A DNA stretch of 64,000 bases from assembly GCF_003473485.1 (NCBI RefSeq), contig NC_053046.1, forward strand, positions 28,101,332 through 28,165,331. The letters are read 5' to 3'. Shown in pieces: positions 34,901-46,450 of the stretch (its first letter is position 1; each line of letters opens with the position of its first letter). The DNA is from Medicago truncatula (taxonomy: Eukaryota > Streptophyta > Magnoliopsida > Fabales > Fabaceae). The position numbers and the translations under genes are program-made. The notes beneath the pieces are model-generated. The model was not told where the DNA came from, made no database searches, and saw only the letters and a program-made list of their open reading frames with translations.

Positions 34901-36376
34901 AGGTAAGGAATATCAGTCAAACTTAATTCAACTCGGTTTCAAAGTCACCAAAATCTTTCAGAAGTCAAAACACAAGTCATTCTCAAGTCTCAACATAGCT
35001 TAGAACAAACAATTCCAGAAGAAAGTAAAGTTAAAAGCATTACAATATTCATATGATCATTTACATAGTTAATATCTACAGGGTCTGCGAACCACAAAAT
35101 AGACCAAGACATAACAGTTTTTGATGTTGCCGAAACCGCAAGCAACAGCAATTGAGGTCGCATCAGCCGCGTTTGACTGAGATTCTCCAAACCGTAACTG
35201 CAACTACTATTTAAGTCAACAGAAAATCCCCACCTATATATGTTGAACCCAATATCCAGTATGTACCAAATATGTGAAGTTTAAATACAACGGATAAAGA
35301 CCACTGAAAAAAAAAATTACAGCAGCAAAAACTCAATTTACCAATTTCAATAAAGATCACATATATGTACTTACGCCAGCTTGGATGAAGGAAGATTCAT
35401 TTCTAAGTCCAATCATTTCAGCAATCTGATGTGAGTAGTCTTCAACTCCATCAAACATATGAGAGGCTGAACGAAAGGAAATTTGTTCTTCATCCAACAT
35501 CATCATCCTGCAATTGAAAGGAACAAAAATTTATAACTTCACCAGCAAAAAGTGTGATGGATATGGATATCCGCAACCGTAATTGAGGATGCAACATAAA
35601 GAATTCTGAGGGATAGGCAACAGCATCAAAACAGCAATTTCGCCTGCATCAGCCACATATTCCAGCAATATTACAAAGTTACGTGACAGTGAAAACACAC
35701 ATGTTAGTTACCTCTTGGTCAAGCTTCCAGAAGAAAGAACCTCTTGTGCAGTGATTTTCACATTAGCAACCCAAATAACATCTTTTCCAGTAGGCCATCT
35801 AAGAGGAACTTTGTAATTAACTGGTGGCAGAACCAAACAATTTTGACTCTGCTCGTATTCACATTTCCTTTCAAACTCATTTCCATCGGAAACATTAAAG
35901 CAAGGAACAAAATTTTCCAACTCAGGAGAACAAGATTCCAATTCTTTCCACCTTGAAGCACCCCTAGAAATCTCACCAATATCCAACAAATCTGAAACAA
36001 GTTTCTCTTGAAGTCTCCTATAACCATGATAAACACGACCTCTTGACGAAGATGACAAATTCAAAGTCCACAAAAAAGATCCAACAAGAGCAAAAACAAC
36101 TATAAAAACTAAACTAAATTTCACCAAAAACATCATCAACTTAAAACGGCTTCTCGGTGAGCCAACACTGATTGGATCAGATGCAAAACCATTCTCTTTA
36201 TCTGAAAACAACTTCAAAGGAGACCTCAATGCTAAAGGGGTGTGATCTGAAGAACCCCTTCTATCAAAATCATCTTTTTCTGATTTATCTTTGGATTGTG
36301 AGTCCCATGTATCATCATTGATGTTTTCCAGTACACGAGCACCACCGGAAACACCTCGATGCAGAGGCCTAGACAT
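31976..36376 (-). CDS. QUA2: QUA2-like putative pectin methyltransferase (8 coding exons), one apparent frame break
   Basis: Minus-strand exons (plus coordinates): 35712-36376, 35375-35507, 34615-34855, 34299-34513, 34038-34210, 33645-33948, 33054-33192, 31976-32134; about 675 aa (Arabidopsis QUA2 is 684). Golgi type II membrane protein of the DUF248 family, needed for homogalacturonan methyl-esterification and cell adhesion. Seen: cytosolic tail, TM at about residues 81-104, SAM motif [50 protein letters not shown], and the C-terminal [15 protein letters not shown]. Start chosen at MSRPLHRG as in QUA2; an in-frame ATG eight codons earlier (36400) is possible. Oddities: the exon sum is 2029 nt, one base too many. 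The surplus lies in the first 20 nt of exon 4 (GGCAATCTCTTTG where family and frame expect GGCATCTCTTTG). Also VVFKK replaces the usual VVWKK, and a short segment after FNVS is missing. Confidence 0.88.
32190..32580. repeat. 'GGTCCCT'-type foldback repeat inside QUA2-like intron 7
   Basis: Left side has 'AATTTGGTCCCCCACTTAGATAAAAA'-style phrases; right side has the inverse ('TTGCTAAGTGAGGGACTAAC', 'AAGTAAGGGACCAAGTTGGG'). Arms partly pair, non-coding, in a 919-bp intron. A MITE of the same general style as those at 13618 and 21357 but with unresolved ends. Confidence 0.5.
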
Positions 36377-37260
36377 ACTCTTCCACACAGAAAAATTCAA
36401 TCTTTTTCAATCTTCAAACTTCAAACAAACAATTAATGTTGTTGACACTGAAAATTATGACTAAAAACCAATACAAGAGTGTTATTTACTTCAACATGGT
36501 TATGAGTTTTTTGAGAAGAACCCTTTTTGAGAATCCAGCTCCAGTTGAAGAATCACAAGTCTACAATACCAAAATGAAAAGAAAAAAAAAATGAAAGTTA
36601 AATAAGAGAGAGAAAGAAAAACTAAGAAGTAAAAAACAAAACTTTTTCTTCTGAAAAGGGAATCAAAAACAGAGGAATAAAGACAAGAAATAGCAGTAAT
36701 TAATTCACCGCATCTGATATAAATCACGGACCCAGCAATGAAATGGATATATATCAGTCACCATTATAACCAAAAACCAAAAAAATTGAAAACTTTAAGT
36801 ATATGGGTTGGTGAGTAGCATTAACAAGTTACAGAATAGTGAATTTTCACTTACAAGTCAAAAAAATCACTATTCAATTCAATGGTTACTAAAAAAACTA
36901 CAACAAAGAGATCAAAGAAAAAAAGCAGCAATAGTATAGTACCTAGTAGTTTTGTTTGATGGGTTTTTTTGATGATGATGGTGTTAGCTTGCAAAGCAAA
37001 ACACAAGAAGTTAATGGTTTTGTTGTGTAGTGTTGTGTATTTTTCTCTCAGAGTCAATTCGTCGAATGATTAACGTGCATTGGAAATGAGAGAGAAAAAA
37101 AAATGAGGGAGAGAGAAAGAAAGAGACAAAGAATGAGTTTGCTACAAGTAATAAGAGAAGGAAGCAAGATGCAAGCAGATTTTGTACTGATCCGATCGTG
37201 AGCACAGACACTGTCTGCTCGCTTCAGTTTCAGTACATTATTATACATACTCCTAGTACT
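36377..37260 (-). promoter_or_regulatory. Probable 5' leader and promoter of QUA2-like gene
   Basis: On the minus strand this is C/T-rich sequence ('TCTCTCTCCCTCA', plus 37087-37130) typical of plant 5' leaders, with possible leader introns. No firm TATA box or start site could be fixed. Short open frames here are composition artefacts. Confidence 0.45.
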
Positions 37261-37669
37261 AAACTTTCTTAAATATTGTTTCTCTCACTTTTATGAACAA
37301 TAAGGTTTTTAAGAAAGATAAAGTGTGATCTAATGGTAAAAAGACAAGAACACAAACTTTGTCGGTGATGTGTCGGGATTAAGGTTTAAGGTGTTAGGTT
37401 TAGGATAAGAGTGAACGGATTTTTAGGGTTTGTGTTTAATGTGTATGTTGCAATTGTGTTATATCTTCGATGTCGTTAGATGACAGGCCTTCAACTCGGA
37501 TGGTTGTTGTTGTCAACCCAAGTCCACGTTGTTGTCGTGTTTATCTTATGTTTTACTATATAAAATTAAAGATCGTGCTCTTTAAACCTTATGCGTTGTC
37601 CAAATAAACGAATATCCCCCATTGAGAGATATCTTCCAATAGAAAAAAAAAAAGAGTAACAAAATTTCC

Positions 37670-37689
37670 ATCGAAAGATATCTTTCGAT
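37670..37689. repeat. 20-bp perfect palindrome
   Basis: ATCGAAAGATATCTTTCGAT is its own reverse complement. A decayed relative, CCATTGAGAGATATCTTCCAA, lies 50 bp to the left. Probably part of an old foldback repeat. Confidence 0.85.
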
Positions 37690-38400
37690 AAATTTAAAGG
37701 CTATAACATTGTAGGTCTATCGTTGAATTACAAAAATCACACATGACCTTTTAAGTGTGCAAGCCCGTGCTCGGATCATGGGGGCTATGTCCTCGTGTAT
37801 GGGCATACATGCTTTGGTGATCAGAGGTTGAGTGTACGTTTAAAGTATATAACGATCCAAGTTCAAATCGCAATAATTTCATCGAAAGGAGATAAATATA
37901 AATCACTTATAAATTTTATTTGATTGGTTTCCTTTATTTTGGACTACAATATTCTTCCTACCTTCAAAAAATTATATCATAATGAAAAGATTATTTCTCT
38001 AAAATCTTTTCTCAACTTTTATTTATCCAATTTTGCCTGACAAATAAAAATACTAACTAAATAGATGTAAAATTACATAGAGTTTTTATTTGTTTACTTC
38101 AATAGCTTTATTATCTTTTATTTATAACTCAAGAACGCTTAGATAAGATGATAAGAGATATCTTTCAGTTTAACAAGAGATTTTAGTTTTGAATTCAACT
38201 CAAAAAATACAACAATGTTAAATATTTTAAGAAAGAGTTTTACACTCATTAATCTTTGTAATTCTACGCAACGGATACCGATTCATAAAAAAGAAACTCA
38301 TATTTGTAAATATTCACAATTTTGGGTGTCATAATTTTACATTAATAATTTCTCAATTTTAATCCCATGTTACTTTTTGAGAGGGATTCCCATGTTTTTT

Positions 38401-38568
38401 ATTGAATGATTTGTCAACTCATTATTCAATTTGGCGGTGAAATTTGTAACTATATTCTTGGATTATTTTGTGGAGTAAACCATAATTCTGGATGTGGTAG
38501 AAATCATTTTTTCCTGTTAAATATATGAAATTTTTGATTGAATGATTTGTCAACTCATTATTCAATTT
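38401..38568. repeat. 32-bp exact direct repeat, 136-bp period
   Basis: ATTGAATGATTTGTCAACTC and the next 12 bases occur identically at 38401 and 38537. Each copy has TTGAAT/ATTCAA ends that can pair. Similar 'AAATCATT' context on both sides suggests an old tandem duplication. Confidence 0.85.
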
Positions 38569-40764
38569 TTATATTCCAAGTCTTTTCTTGTCTAAGTCTC
38601 CTGTGTAGAAATCATTCATTTAATAGTTTTTGTTAATGTTAGCCTTTAATAAGCATCCAATCCTTTTAACTTGCACATCCAAAATAAATAGTAAACCAAG
38701 TTTATCATCGTCAATAATTTTATATTATTACATTTCACCAAATATCTATTATTTTCTATTAAATATATGAATCTCTTACTCCTGAGACCCCAAAAGAAAA
38801 ATATACAATGACCATTTTTTTTCTGGCATCATTGATGGTTGAAATAAAAGAGTATTGTATCACAATTTTAAATCAATATAGATGGTTTGTAGCCTCCACA
38901 AAAAAAGGAATAGTTGCAATAATTGATAAGTGTCCTATATGAAACTTAACTTTAATTAGTAATAATAAATGAAACGCGCTTAACTCTACCGGTGGATTTT
39001 AAATCAATATAAATTATCTCTGTACACTCTGAAAGTATGAATCATGATTCATAAACAAAATAGAATAGAATACATAGGTGCCTAATAAGAACTTGATCAA
39101 AAAAAGAAAGAGGAAAGGTACTTAAGATTGATTAAGAAGGCACCACAATTAATGAACCACAACATGGAAAAAGATAGCCAACTAATCTTGTCCTATGGAA
39201 TGGAACATGTGTGATTAAAATGGCACATGACACTTTTCCCATATGGATCTGTTTCTACTTTTATAATGAGTTAAATGCCAGCTTGTCAAGCTAACAATGC
39301 ATAAAAGAAAGGGAAAAGAATGATATTATTTCTTTAGAAAATTGATAATTCAAAGGGTCAAGAGTCAAGTGATGTGAAATGGCATTATCTTAGTGTATGA
39401 AAATTCATTATCAATCAATTCATTTTTATAAAATTGATTAAACAAAATTGTTAATATGAAAATTCATGTTGCGATACATTCACTTTAAAATCGAATTCAT
39501 ATTCATTTTTCTAAAAAAATCAATCGTATTTACAACTCTCCTAAATAAGCTAATACATGTAACATGTCGGTATAGGATTCTTTCTCCACTTCTTTGTTGA
39601 TAGAAGTGGAATAAGCTAGCTATTTTGACTTAAGGCTGAAATGACGGTAGAATAATTTAAATTAATTTCATAAATCAAATTCACATTCACATTCAATTTC
39701 GTATTCATAATTGCATGAGGAGTCACGTTGGCCTCGTTCATTAAATATTGTTTGCTAGCATATGTTTGTGGCGGTTTGGTAGAAACTCACTTTGTACTTG
39801 GCTTTAGAACATTATTAATATTACCTATTTAATTTGGTGCTACAGATGAAAATCCATTAAGCTAACAATTTACACATTACAATAAGTCAATATAAGCTAT
39901 TATTGTTTATGAAATGAGTAAACCGTGTGCTCAAGTCAAACCTCAAGTTGGAGCTTAGTGGCACACTTTCAATTTAGAGATCTCTCTTTGAATATTGTAA
40001 AAACAGTACATTACACTTTCGTATTTTTTGTTCTTCAAATTATAAATCTTATTATGGTCCTTACATGCATGAACATGATATATATGTACTAACAGCAGCT
40101 ATGACAATTTGTTGAGGCTTATGCTCAGAGTCAGAATGAATTTACGTATTTCTAATTAAGAGAGCAGATTTGAAAAAGAATTAAAATTTTCATAATTATC
40201 AATTTAATTCTTTTTTTTGCGTAAATTATCGTCTCTTTTCTATTTTATTGAATATAAAGAGATATTTTTATATTTTACTCGATGAATTATAAAAATAATG
40301 TAGGTAAGGCCTACGTTATCCCTTGATGAATAAAAGGTAATTTATCCTAATGACAAATAAGATTATGATTACCATTGTTGGAAAATATTGATCATCAACG
40401 TACAAACCACCTCTTTCAAATAAAAAAAAAAAACCTACGAATCATCAATAATGAATGATCAATTCTCGTGTGAAGACACTTTCCACAAAATATATTCACC
40501 TCAGACAAAAATTCTCGAGAATTCAACAAGCTCTTTGTTCTGGTACACATTAAAGTTTTATATTGTTTGGGATTTGAGATGGTAGTTTATATACAACACT
40601 TGAACTCTTCAACCCATAATGAGATGCATTTTACAAAGGATAAAGCTGCGAGGGCTCACAAAATGACCCAAAAGAGACAGTATCACGAAATGTGGTGTGA
40701 TGTAGTTGAGGATGGAATAGAAGATTTAATAATAATGATACTTTAGTTAATAAAACCTTTTTTT

Positions 40765-41200
40765 TTGTACAAAAGAGGGCCTAAGCCCGAAGAAAAAACA
40801 AAACTAAGAAGCTAGCCGAACATTCCTAGACATGCAAGCTCCGAAAATATCATCAAAACGTAAGCTACGGGGGTCATTAGGAGGAGACTACACCACATAA
40901 TAACTATAAGAATCCAAAGACAAAATGTAATTAGGAAGCCAGTTAGCACTTTGGTTTACCTCGCGCAAAGTATGAAGAATTTGGACCTGCCAATCCAAAT
41001 TCAAAAGATTGCGAATATGTCTCACCAAAATGGGAACAATCCCCAAGATTGAATTTATACGTTATCCTAACAATCAAGATCTTTGAATCACTCTCCATAA
41101 TAAGTTGTAGAATGCGGTCTCTCCAAACCATCATCAACTCTAGATACACACCCTATATCTCCGCATGTAGTGCATTGCACAAACCAATCTTCTTAATAAA
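40765..41200 (-). pseudogene. LINE-derived RNase H fragment
   Basis: Minus strand 41149-40943 gives VYLELMMVWRDRILQLI, MESDSKILIVRI (Asp-bearing strand), and further on 'NWLPNYILSLDSYSYY' before a terminal 'GGGCTTAGGCCCTCTTTTGTAC', the usual 3' end of plant LINE RNase H remnants. No upstream RT. Frame broken. Confidence 0.55.
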
Positions 41201-41332
41201 ACTTATTTTATCTTATTCTTAGAAATTATAATATTCAATAATTTTCTTAAGTGCGGATAAATCTAAATAATAATACTACCTACTAATATGAAACGGATAA
41301 AGTTACCCATTAAGGTGTTAGTTTAAAGTTCT

Positions 41333-41450
41333 CGTGAGTTTAGCTTAGTTAGCAAGGACAATGCATAATATATGCAAGGTCTGGGGTTTGAATCCCGGCC
41401 ACTACCAAAAAAAAGATTAGTATAAACTTTTTTCCCTAAAAAAAAAAAGT
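41333..41450 (+). repeat. tRNA-derived SINE
   Basis: A-box TAGCTTAGTTAGCAAGG (41341-41357), B-box GGTTTGAATCC (41385-41395), then a CCGGCCACTACC end followed by A-runs. Order and spacing fit a pol III SINE head with an A-rich tail. Confidence 0.65.
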
Positions 41451-41479
41451 TGTTAGCTTGAACAACACTACAAAAATTG

Positions 41480-41850
41480 ATTATTTCCCTAATTGCAATG
41501 TTGGGTCAGTAAGGGAAGCTCGGGAGCCGAGCTCGGGGGAACCATCCACATCGAGGTTAGAACAACCACACTAGTGAGAGAGACGCCACACTCTTACTCA
41601 AAACCTTAAGGCATTGAATTTATGGATCCTCTTACTTATAAGGTGTTCAACCTTTACTTTTCGATTCGATATGGAACATTTAAATCACACTTGCATATTT
41701 GTATGTTGTATTGATTTGTTGAGTGAAATCTTAACAATTTGAAGTATAAAGCTGAGATTCATTTATGCTCAGCCAGTGGGGTCATATGCACCCCATACGA
41801 GCCGTCTCTATACTGCAGTGGTAGCCATGCATCATCTTTTCATTATAAGA
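41480..41850. repeat. Probable dispersed repeat (class unknown)
   Basis: 'GTGAGAGAGACGCCACACTC', 'AAAACCTTAAGGCATTGAAT', 'CTTACTTATAAGGTGTTCAAC' are phrases I recall from high-copy legume repeats. No coding content. Recognition is from memory only. Confidence 0.35.
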
Positions 41851-41941
41851 CATGTAAAAGTGAGTTCGTTGGACATTAAAAGTAAATAGAATAAAATTAT
41901 CCTAGGTGGTTTAAAATGTAAATAAGGAATCAGAACATGAA

Positions 41942-42026
41942 GGGGTGGTGGCGCAGTTGGCTAGCGCGTAGGTCTCATAGCTTCTGAGTAATCCTGAGGT
42001 CGAGAGTTCGAGCCTCTCTCACCCCA
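41942..42026 (+). tRNA. Elongator tRNA-Met (CAT) with 11-nt intron
   Basis: Acceptor stem GGGGTGG pairing with the 3' strand ending CACCCC, discriminator A. A-box TGGCGCAGTTGGCTAGCGC, anticodon CAT at 41976-41978, intron about 41980-41990, B-box GTTCGAGCC. A T6 run at 42032-42037 terminates pol III. Plant elongator tRNA-Met genes carry just such short introns. Identical to the gene at 50060-50144. Confidence 0.98.
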
Positions 42027-42039
42027 TATCCTTTTTTCC

Positions 42040-42540
42040 TTTGATTATGTTGCTTCTCTCAACCCAATCTATTTTTCAAACCAAAATTAAATAACGGTTT
42101 TTTGGTCTTAAGTAGAAAGAAAGTAAAATCATAAGAAATATGAAATAAATAAAAGGGTCCCATTCCTAAAAAATAAAGGGTCTCAATTTCTGGATCAAAT
42201 ACTAATTAGAAATAAGCACTCAGTAGTTATAATATTCCGTCAAAAAATACAACTTTTTTTAAATAAATTATATGAACAACTTTTACAAATTTATTTCTCT
42301 TGGTCTCAAATATTAACAAAATAATCAATTAGAATTAAATTAAAATTGTGTTATATACACTGACAATGTAAAAACTTTTTACACATGCATTCAATCAAAT
42401 AATTTTAAAATGACACCTTTTAGTTTCGGTTCCGAAATTCAAAATATTTTTTTTTTGGTGTAATATGATTTTATTGAAAGTATTGGTATAATATGATTGA
42501 ATACGCGTGTAAAAAAATATTCATGTCAAAGCGTAGAAAT
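42040..42540. other. AT-rich spacer
   Basis: No feature supported between the tRNA-Met gene and the 42.5-kb duplication. Confidence 0.5.
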
Positions 42541-42950
42541 TAATCAATAGTATATATATATAAAGTAAGGTTTTTTTATGTCACGTGTCACTTTCACGTT
42601 TATTCGCAATATTTTTATTATTTTTCTATTTTTTAAAACCAATACTTAAATTGACATAAATATCTCAACAAACTTTTGATCTTATCTATTAAATATTTTA
42701 TTTGACTTTTTTATTGAATTCCTAATATTTTATATAACAAAAATATCTCAACAAATTACATACGATACTCTTCAACTATAAATCATCAATAAATCAATAA
42801 TGTATATATAAAGTAAGATTTTTTATGCCACATGTCACTTTCACGTTTATTCGCGATATTTTTATTATTTTTCTATTTTTTAAAACCAATATTTGAATTG
42901 ACATAAATATCTTAACAAATTTTTGATCTTATTTATTAAATATTTTAGAG
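42541..42950. repeat. Direct duplication, 248-bp offset
   Basis: 42541-42711 and 42790-42950 share long blocks: 'TATATATAAAGTAAG', 'TGTCACTTTCACGTTTATTCG', 'ATTTTTATTATTTTTCTATT', 'TTAAAACCAATA', 'TTGACATAAATATCT.AACAAA'. About 90% alike by eye. Confidence 0.88.
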
Positions 42951-43817
42951 TTAATAGGTCTTTACCCCCATATAATATAAGTCATTTCTGGTTTTCCCTC
43001 CTGTAAAATTTTTATTTTGATTCACCCATCTATAAAATATTTTTGTTTTGATTTACCCTTTAAAAAAAGTTATAACATATTTTACATAACATATAGTAGA
43101 TCAAGAATTGTGTACCTTAATACTATATATATTATGTTTATACAACTCTCACCCTAAAATTTTCACGTAAAAATAATGCATGTTTATTTATGTTACAAAT
43201 AATAGGCATGCATGAATGAAGATAGAGAAGCAGAAACAAAGTCAGAGGAAAAAGGAAGGCAGTGGATAGATGAGATAAAACGTGGGTCCCACAATTGTGG
43301 AATGCAAAATCTGTGTCGGTGAACAAACATTTTGACGCGTCGCTAAGGAATAGAGCGGAATGGTGGAGTGTCGCTGTTTTCTTTCTTACTCTCTCATAGA
43401 ATGTGGTTTTTGTCTGTGTATGTAGTGAGTACTGTATAGTTGCGTCTTGTTTGTTTTGGTGCGGTGAGTGGGTGACAATGTGACATTAGCGTTGTAAACG
43501 CGGACTTCATTTTTTTGTTTAAGAAATTGTTGGTGAGTTGAGTTTTCGGACTCCGTTGAATCTAAAATATTATCGATGAATCAACTTCTTATGAGCTGAC
43601 TCAATCTTTATTGGTAAACACAAACTTCATTTAAATTAATTTTCCTACACAATAAATTTGGCGCTAAGTTTTTTTTTGCAATTTTACGTTAAGATCTAAT
43701 ACCTATTATGTATTTTCATTGAGAAGAATTTTTTTGGGGTTTTATAAGACTCAATGTGTCACTTAAGACCCCTTATCTTAAGTGGGACCTACACTTTTTT
43801 AATTTTAATTTTTTTTT
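42951..43817. other. Intergenic; one-armed 'TTTACCC' repeat at 42960-43070
   Basis: 42960-43070 has 'TAATAGGTCTTTACCCCCATA', 'TTTTCCCTCCTGTAAAA', 'TTGATTCACCCATCTATAAAA', the style of a single MITE arm without a visible partner. 43260-43500 contains a GTGGGTCCCAC motif (TCP-like) but no gene follows. Confidence 0.4.
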
Positions 43818-44227
43818 CAAATGCATCTAAAGATTTTTAAGTTTTTCATTTTTTCCAACGTCGTTCTTTAAGTTTCAAAAGTCTCAAACAAGTCCTTTTA
43901 GTTTTTGAATCGTTTCAAACAAGTCATATTGTAGATAGCATAGTTGGTAATTGCTTCTTTGAACTTATCTTTGGTACCAAATCTGGCTCCTAACACCCAC
44001 TTAAAATTAATCATCTTTTTAGGCATGACAAATGGTGGATAATGCTCTTTGTTGCTATCATCTAAACCATCACCATTATCCTCTAAAAGGACTTGTTTGA
44101 AACGATTCAAAAACCAAAATGACTTGTTTGGGACTTTTGAAACTTAAAGGACTTGTTTGGGACTTTTGAAACTTAAAGGGCGACTTTGGAAAAAACGAAA
44201 AACTTAAAGGACCTTTAGATGCATTTG
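43818..44227 (-). mobile_element. MULE-like foldback carrying a MuDR-transposase fragment
   Basis: Terminal arms of about 95 bp pair: left CAAATGCATCTAAAG.T.TTTAAGTTTTTC; right reverse-complemented CAAATGCATCTAAAGGTCC, TTTAAGTTTTTCG. Between them the minus strand (44110-43898) reads FVMPKKMINFKWVLGARFGTK.. then DKFKEAITNYAIYN, resembling the N-terminal MuDR domain of plant MULE transposases. The right arm has an extra internal tandem of about 34 bp ('GGACTTGTTTGGGACTTTTG' twice). A non-autonomous, non-functional deletion derivative of a MULE. No clean target duplication was found because both flanks are T-runs. Confidence 0.75.
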
Positions 44228-45599
44228 ACCTTTTTTTTTTAATATAATGATATAAAATTATTGATGCTAGATTTAAGAGATTGAGTGCTTATTGAGTACT
44301 ACTATTAATAAATTGTGAATAGATGATGTGTACACGTGAGACTCTTTGTGGATGCTCTAAACTCCGTTTCTATACATTTTCTATAAATTATAATACTTCT
44401 TTCCATTTGTTTTATATAAGAGGTATTTCAGTATTTTTGTTTCTTAATATAATTTTTTCTTCTTGATTTTAAAGTGTAAAAATAATTAACAGGTGTATAG
44501 AACTTACCCGGTACATTGTTAGAGGTATGTTATTTGAACGATCATCTTTTGAGTAATAAGCCTGGTCCATAAAATTGCTAATAGAATACACTTAGTAAAC
44601 CAACAAAGGGGTCATATCTAGTAAGGACTAGACTCTTATAACATGGTGAGTTAAGGTAATTTAAATCTTAACTGCAAAATGATATATTTAGTGTTCGACT
44701 CGTCTCAAATATGATTATCTTAATCGAAAGAACCCATGAAAAACAAAAAGAGAATAACGCTAAAAAAAACAACATTTTTTTGTGAATCAAGACTTAATTC
44801 AAGTATGCTATGGTATTAAAAATGGCTTGTTTTGAGTAACAGTCATCTATCTAGGAAGCTCTCATCGATTTGAGATCTGCTTAAACTCAGCTTAATCAAT
44901 TAAGTCAAGTCCTTTAGATCTGCGATCAATATAAAATTGCATGCAGCAATTAATAGAGTTGGCCGTTTTGCATTGTTCGAGTAGTTTACAATTACAATTG
45001 GCCAAACATAAATAGAAGCATCTTATGATCTTTTATTAATCTAACTTCAGTGATTCTTCTGATTTTATAATAATTTCACAAAGTTCAATAGCGTGCTATT
45101 ATGGCTAGAGAATTTAATTCTAACAGAATGGTCCCATCAGAAAATATGGACCTCTGTTACAAGAAATTAAGGTCGGCGCTCCATTCTTTCTACGTCAATG
45201 GTTTGATGACTTTGTACTATGATATGGCCAAATGCTGTAGTAGTGGCAGTAGATCTACCTTACCTTGTAGAGTGTAGTTGGAGATCTACCCTTTTTTGCG
45301 GCTGAGTGGGTATCCCAAGTCTCCCAATTCCAAATACTTTCAACTACTACTAGTACATTAGTATGAACAAACAAAAAACTATTTCCCAATTCCTTTTTAG
45401 AGGATTAAATTTGTCATTATTTTTAGTATGAGCCAAAATCGCAATATTGAAAAAGTTAAGGGATCAAAAATACATTTAAGTTTTTTTTTTTTTTTTTATT
45501 AAGAAGATTTCCCAATTCCTTTTTAATTACTAAATTTCTTCGAAATTATTTTCACATGCCAATAAGTAAACAAAACAATAAAAAGTATTGTTTTACTTT
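44228..45599. other. Intergenic, nothing recognised
   Basis: AT-rich; no supported gene, RNA or repeat. Confidence 0.5.
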
Positions 45600-46450
45600 G
45601 CATAGAATGATATGTTTTTGTCCTGGTATCAACCGACGTTCAACCACTAATATGGTCTAAAGGGCTCTTTATGAAGGAGTCCATGGGAGTGAACGAACAC
45701 AAAGGATAACAAGCAAAGAGGTTCGTAGCACAGGAGTAAACAGACCTAAAATGAACAACCAATCATGTTTGTACCAAACACTCACAATTGTCCCTCAAAG
45801 GACTATGATTGTCCTTCAAAGAACAATTATTCAAGTAAAGGTGCAAGGACCCACACCCTAAACTTTAATTATAAATATTGCTCATACGTCTGGAGTTAGT
45901 CACGTTCACTCTACACAAATACACCTATCGTCTCACAACACTCACTACTTGAACGTCATAACACGTGCAAGTACACCACCCTCATTCACTCAAAGAAGAA
46001 GGTTGCAGACGATTGAGAATAATGAGGGAATTGTCATCCTCAAAGGTTGTTCAACGGCATCCACCCAAGGATCTCAGGTTCGACAACATCAATTGCGACT
46101 TCAATGAGAATCTAATTAACCTTAGATCAAACCTTTCCATTCCTTTTCAAAGAGATCTCATGGTTAACACACGCCTCCGTTCAGCCGATGTTCGTAGTAA
46201 CCCTCTCCCGCAAAATGATATGAGGAACGTTACCACCGCCTTCTCCTTCCCTTCAAATTAGGAAAATACCAACAATGCGACGGTGCTCCAACCATATCGA
46301 CCTCTCCTTCCCTAGTGACTAGACTCACACTATAAATATGATGAAGTGAGGAATCTGGGGTTCACACTTACTAAATGAGTAATGACATGTCTCTCCAATA
46401 TGAGACATTTTTCAATTCATACCCAACACTAGTTCTTTCCATGTGTTTAT
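45600..46450 (+). mobile_element. Possible LTR-retrotransposon remnant (Tat/Retand-like LTR)
   Basis: Contains 'AATTATAAATATTGCTC' (TATA-like), then 'CACTACTTGAACGTCATA' and 'GTGCAAGTACACCACCC', which resemble the closing part of Tat-lineage LTRs. The following 98-codon open stretch shows no protein domain. Fossil, broken, extent approximate, weak call. Confidence 0.3.

Larger units (their letters stand above)
37261..40760. other. AT-rich intergenic; palindrome and short direct repeats only
   Basis: No gene. Contains a 20-bp perfect palindrome (37670-37689) with a degenerate partner at 37619-37642, and a 32-bp exact direct repeat (38401 and 38537). The remainder shows nothing recognisable. 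Confidence 0.55.

Noticed and set aside
43260-43500. Promoter with TCP-like GTGGGTCCCAC motif
   Set aside because: No exon or leader follows on either strand within reach.
45965-46261. 98-codon open frame
   Set aside because: No recognised domain; lies in sequence with LTR-like phrases.
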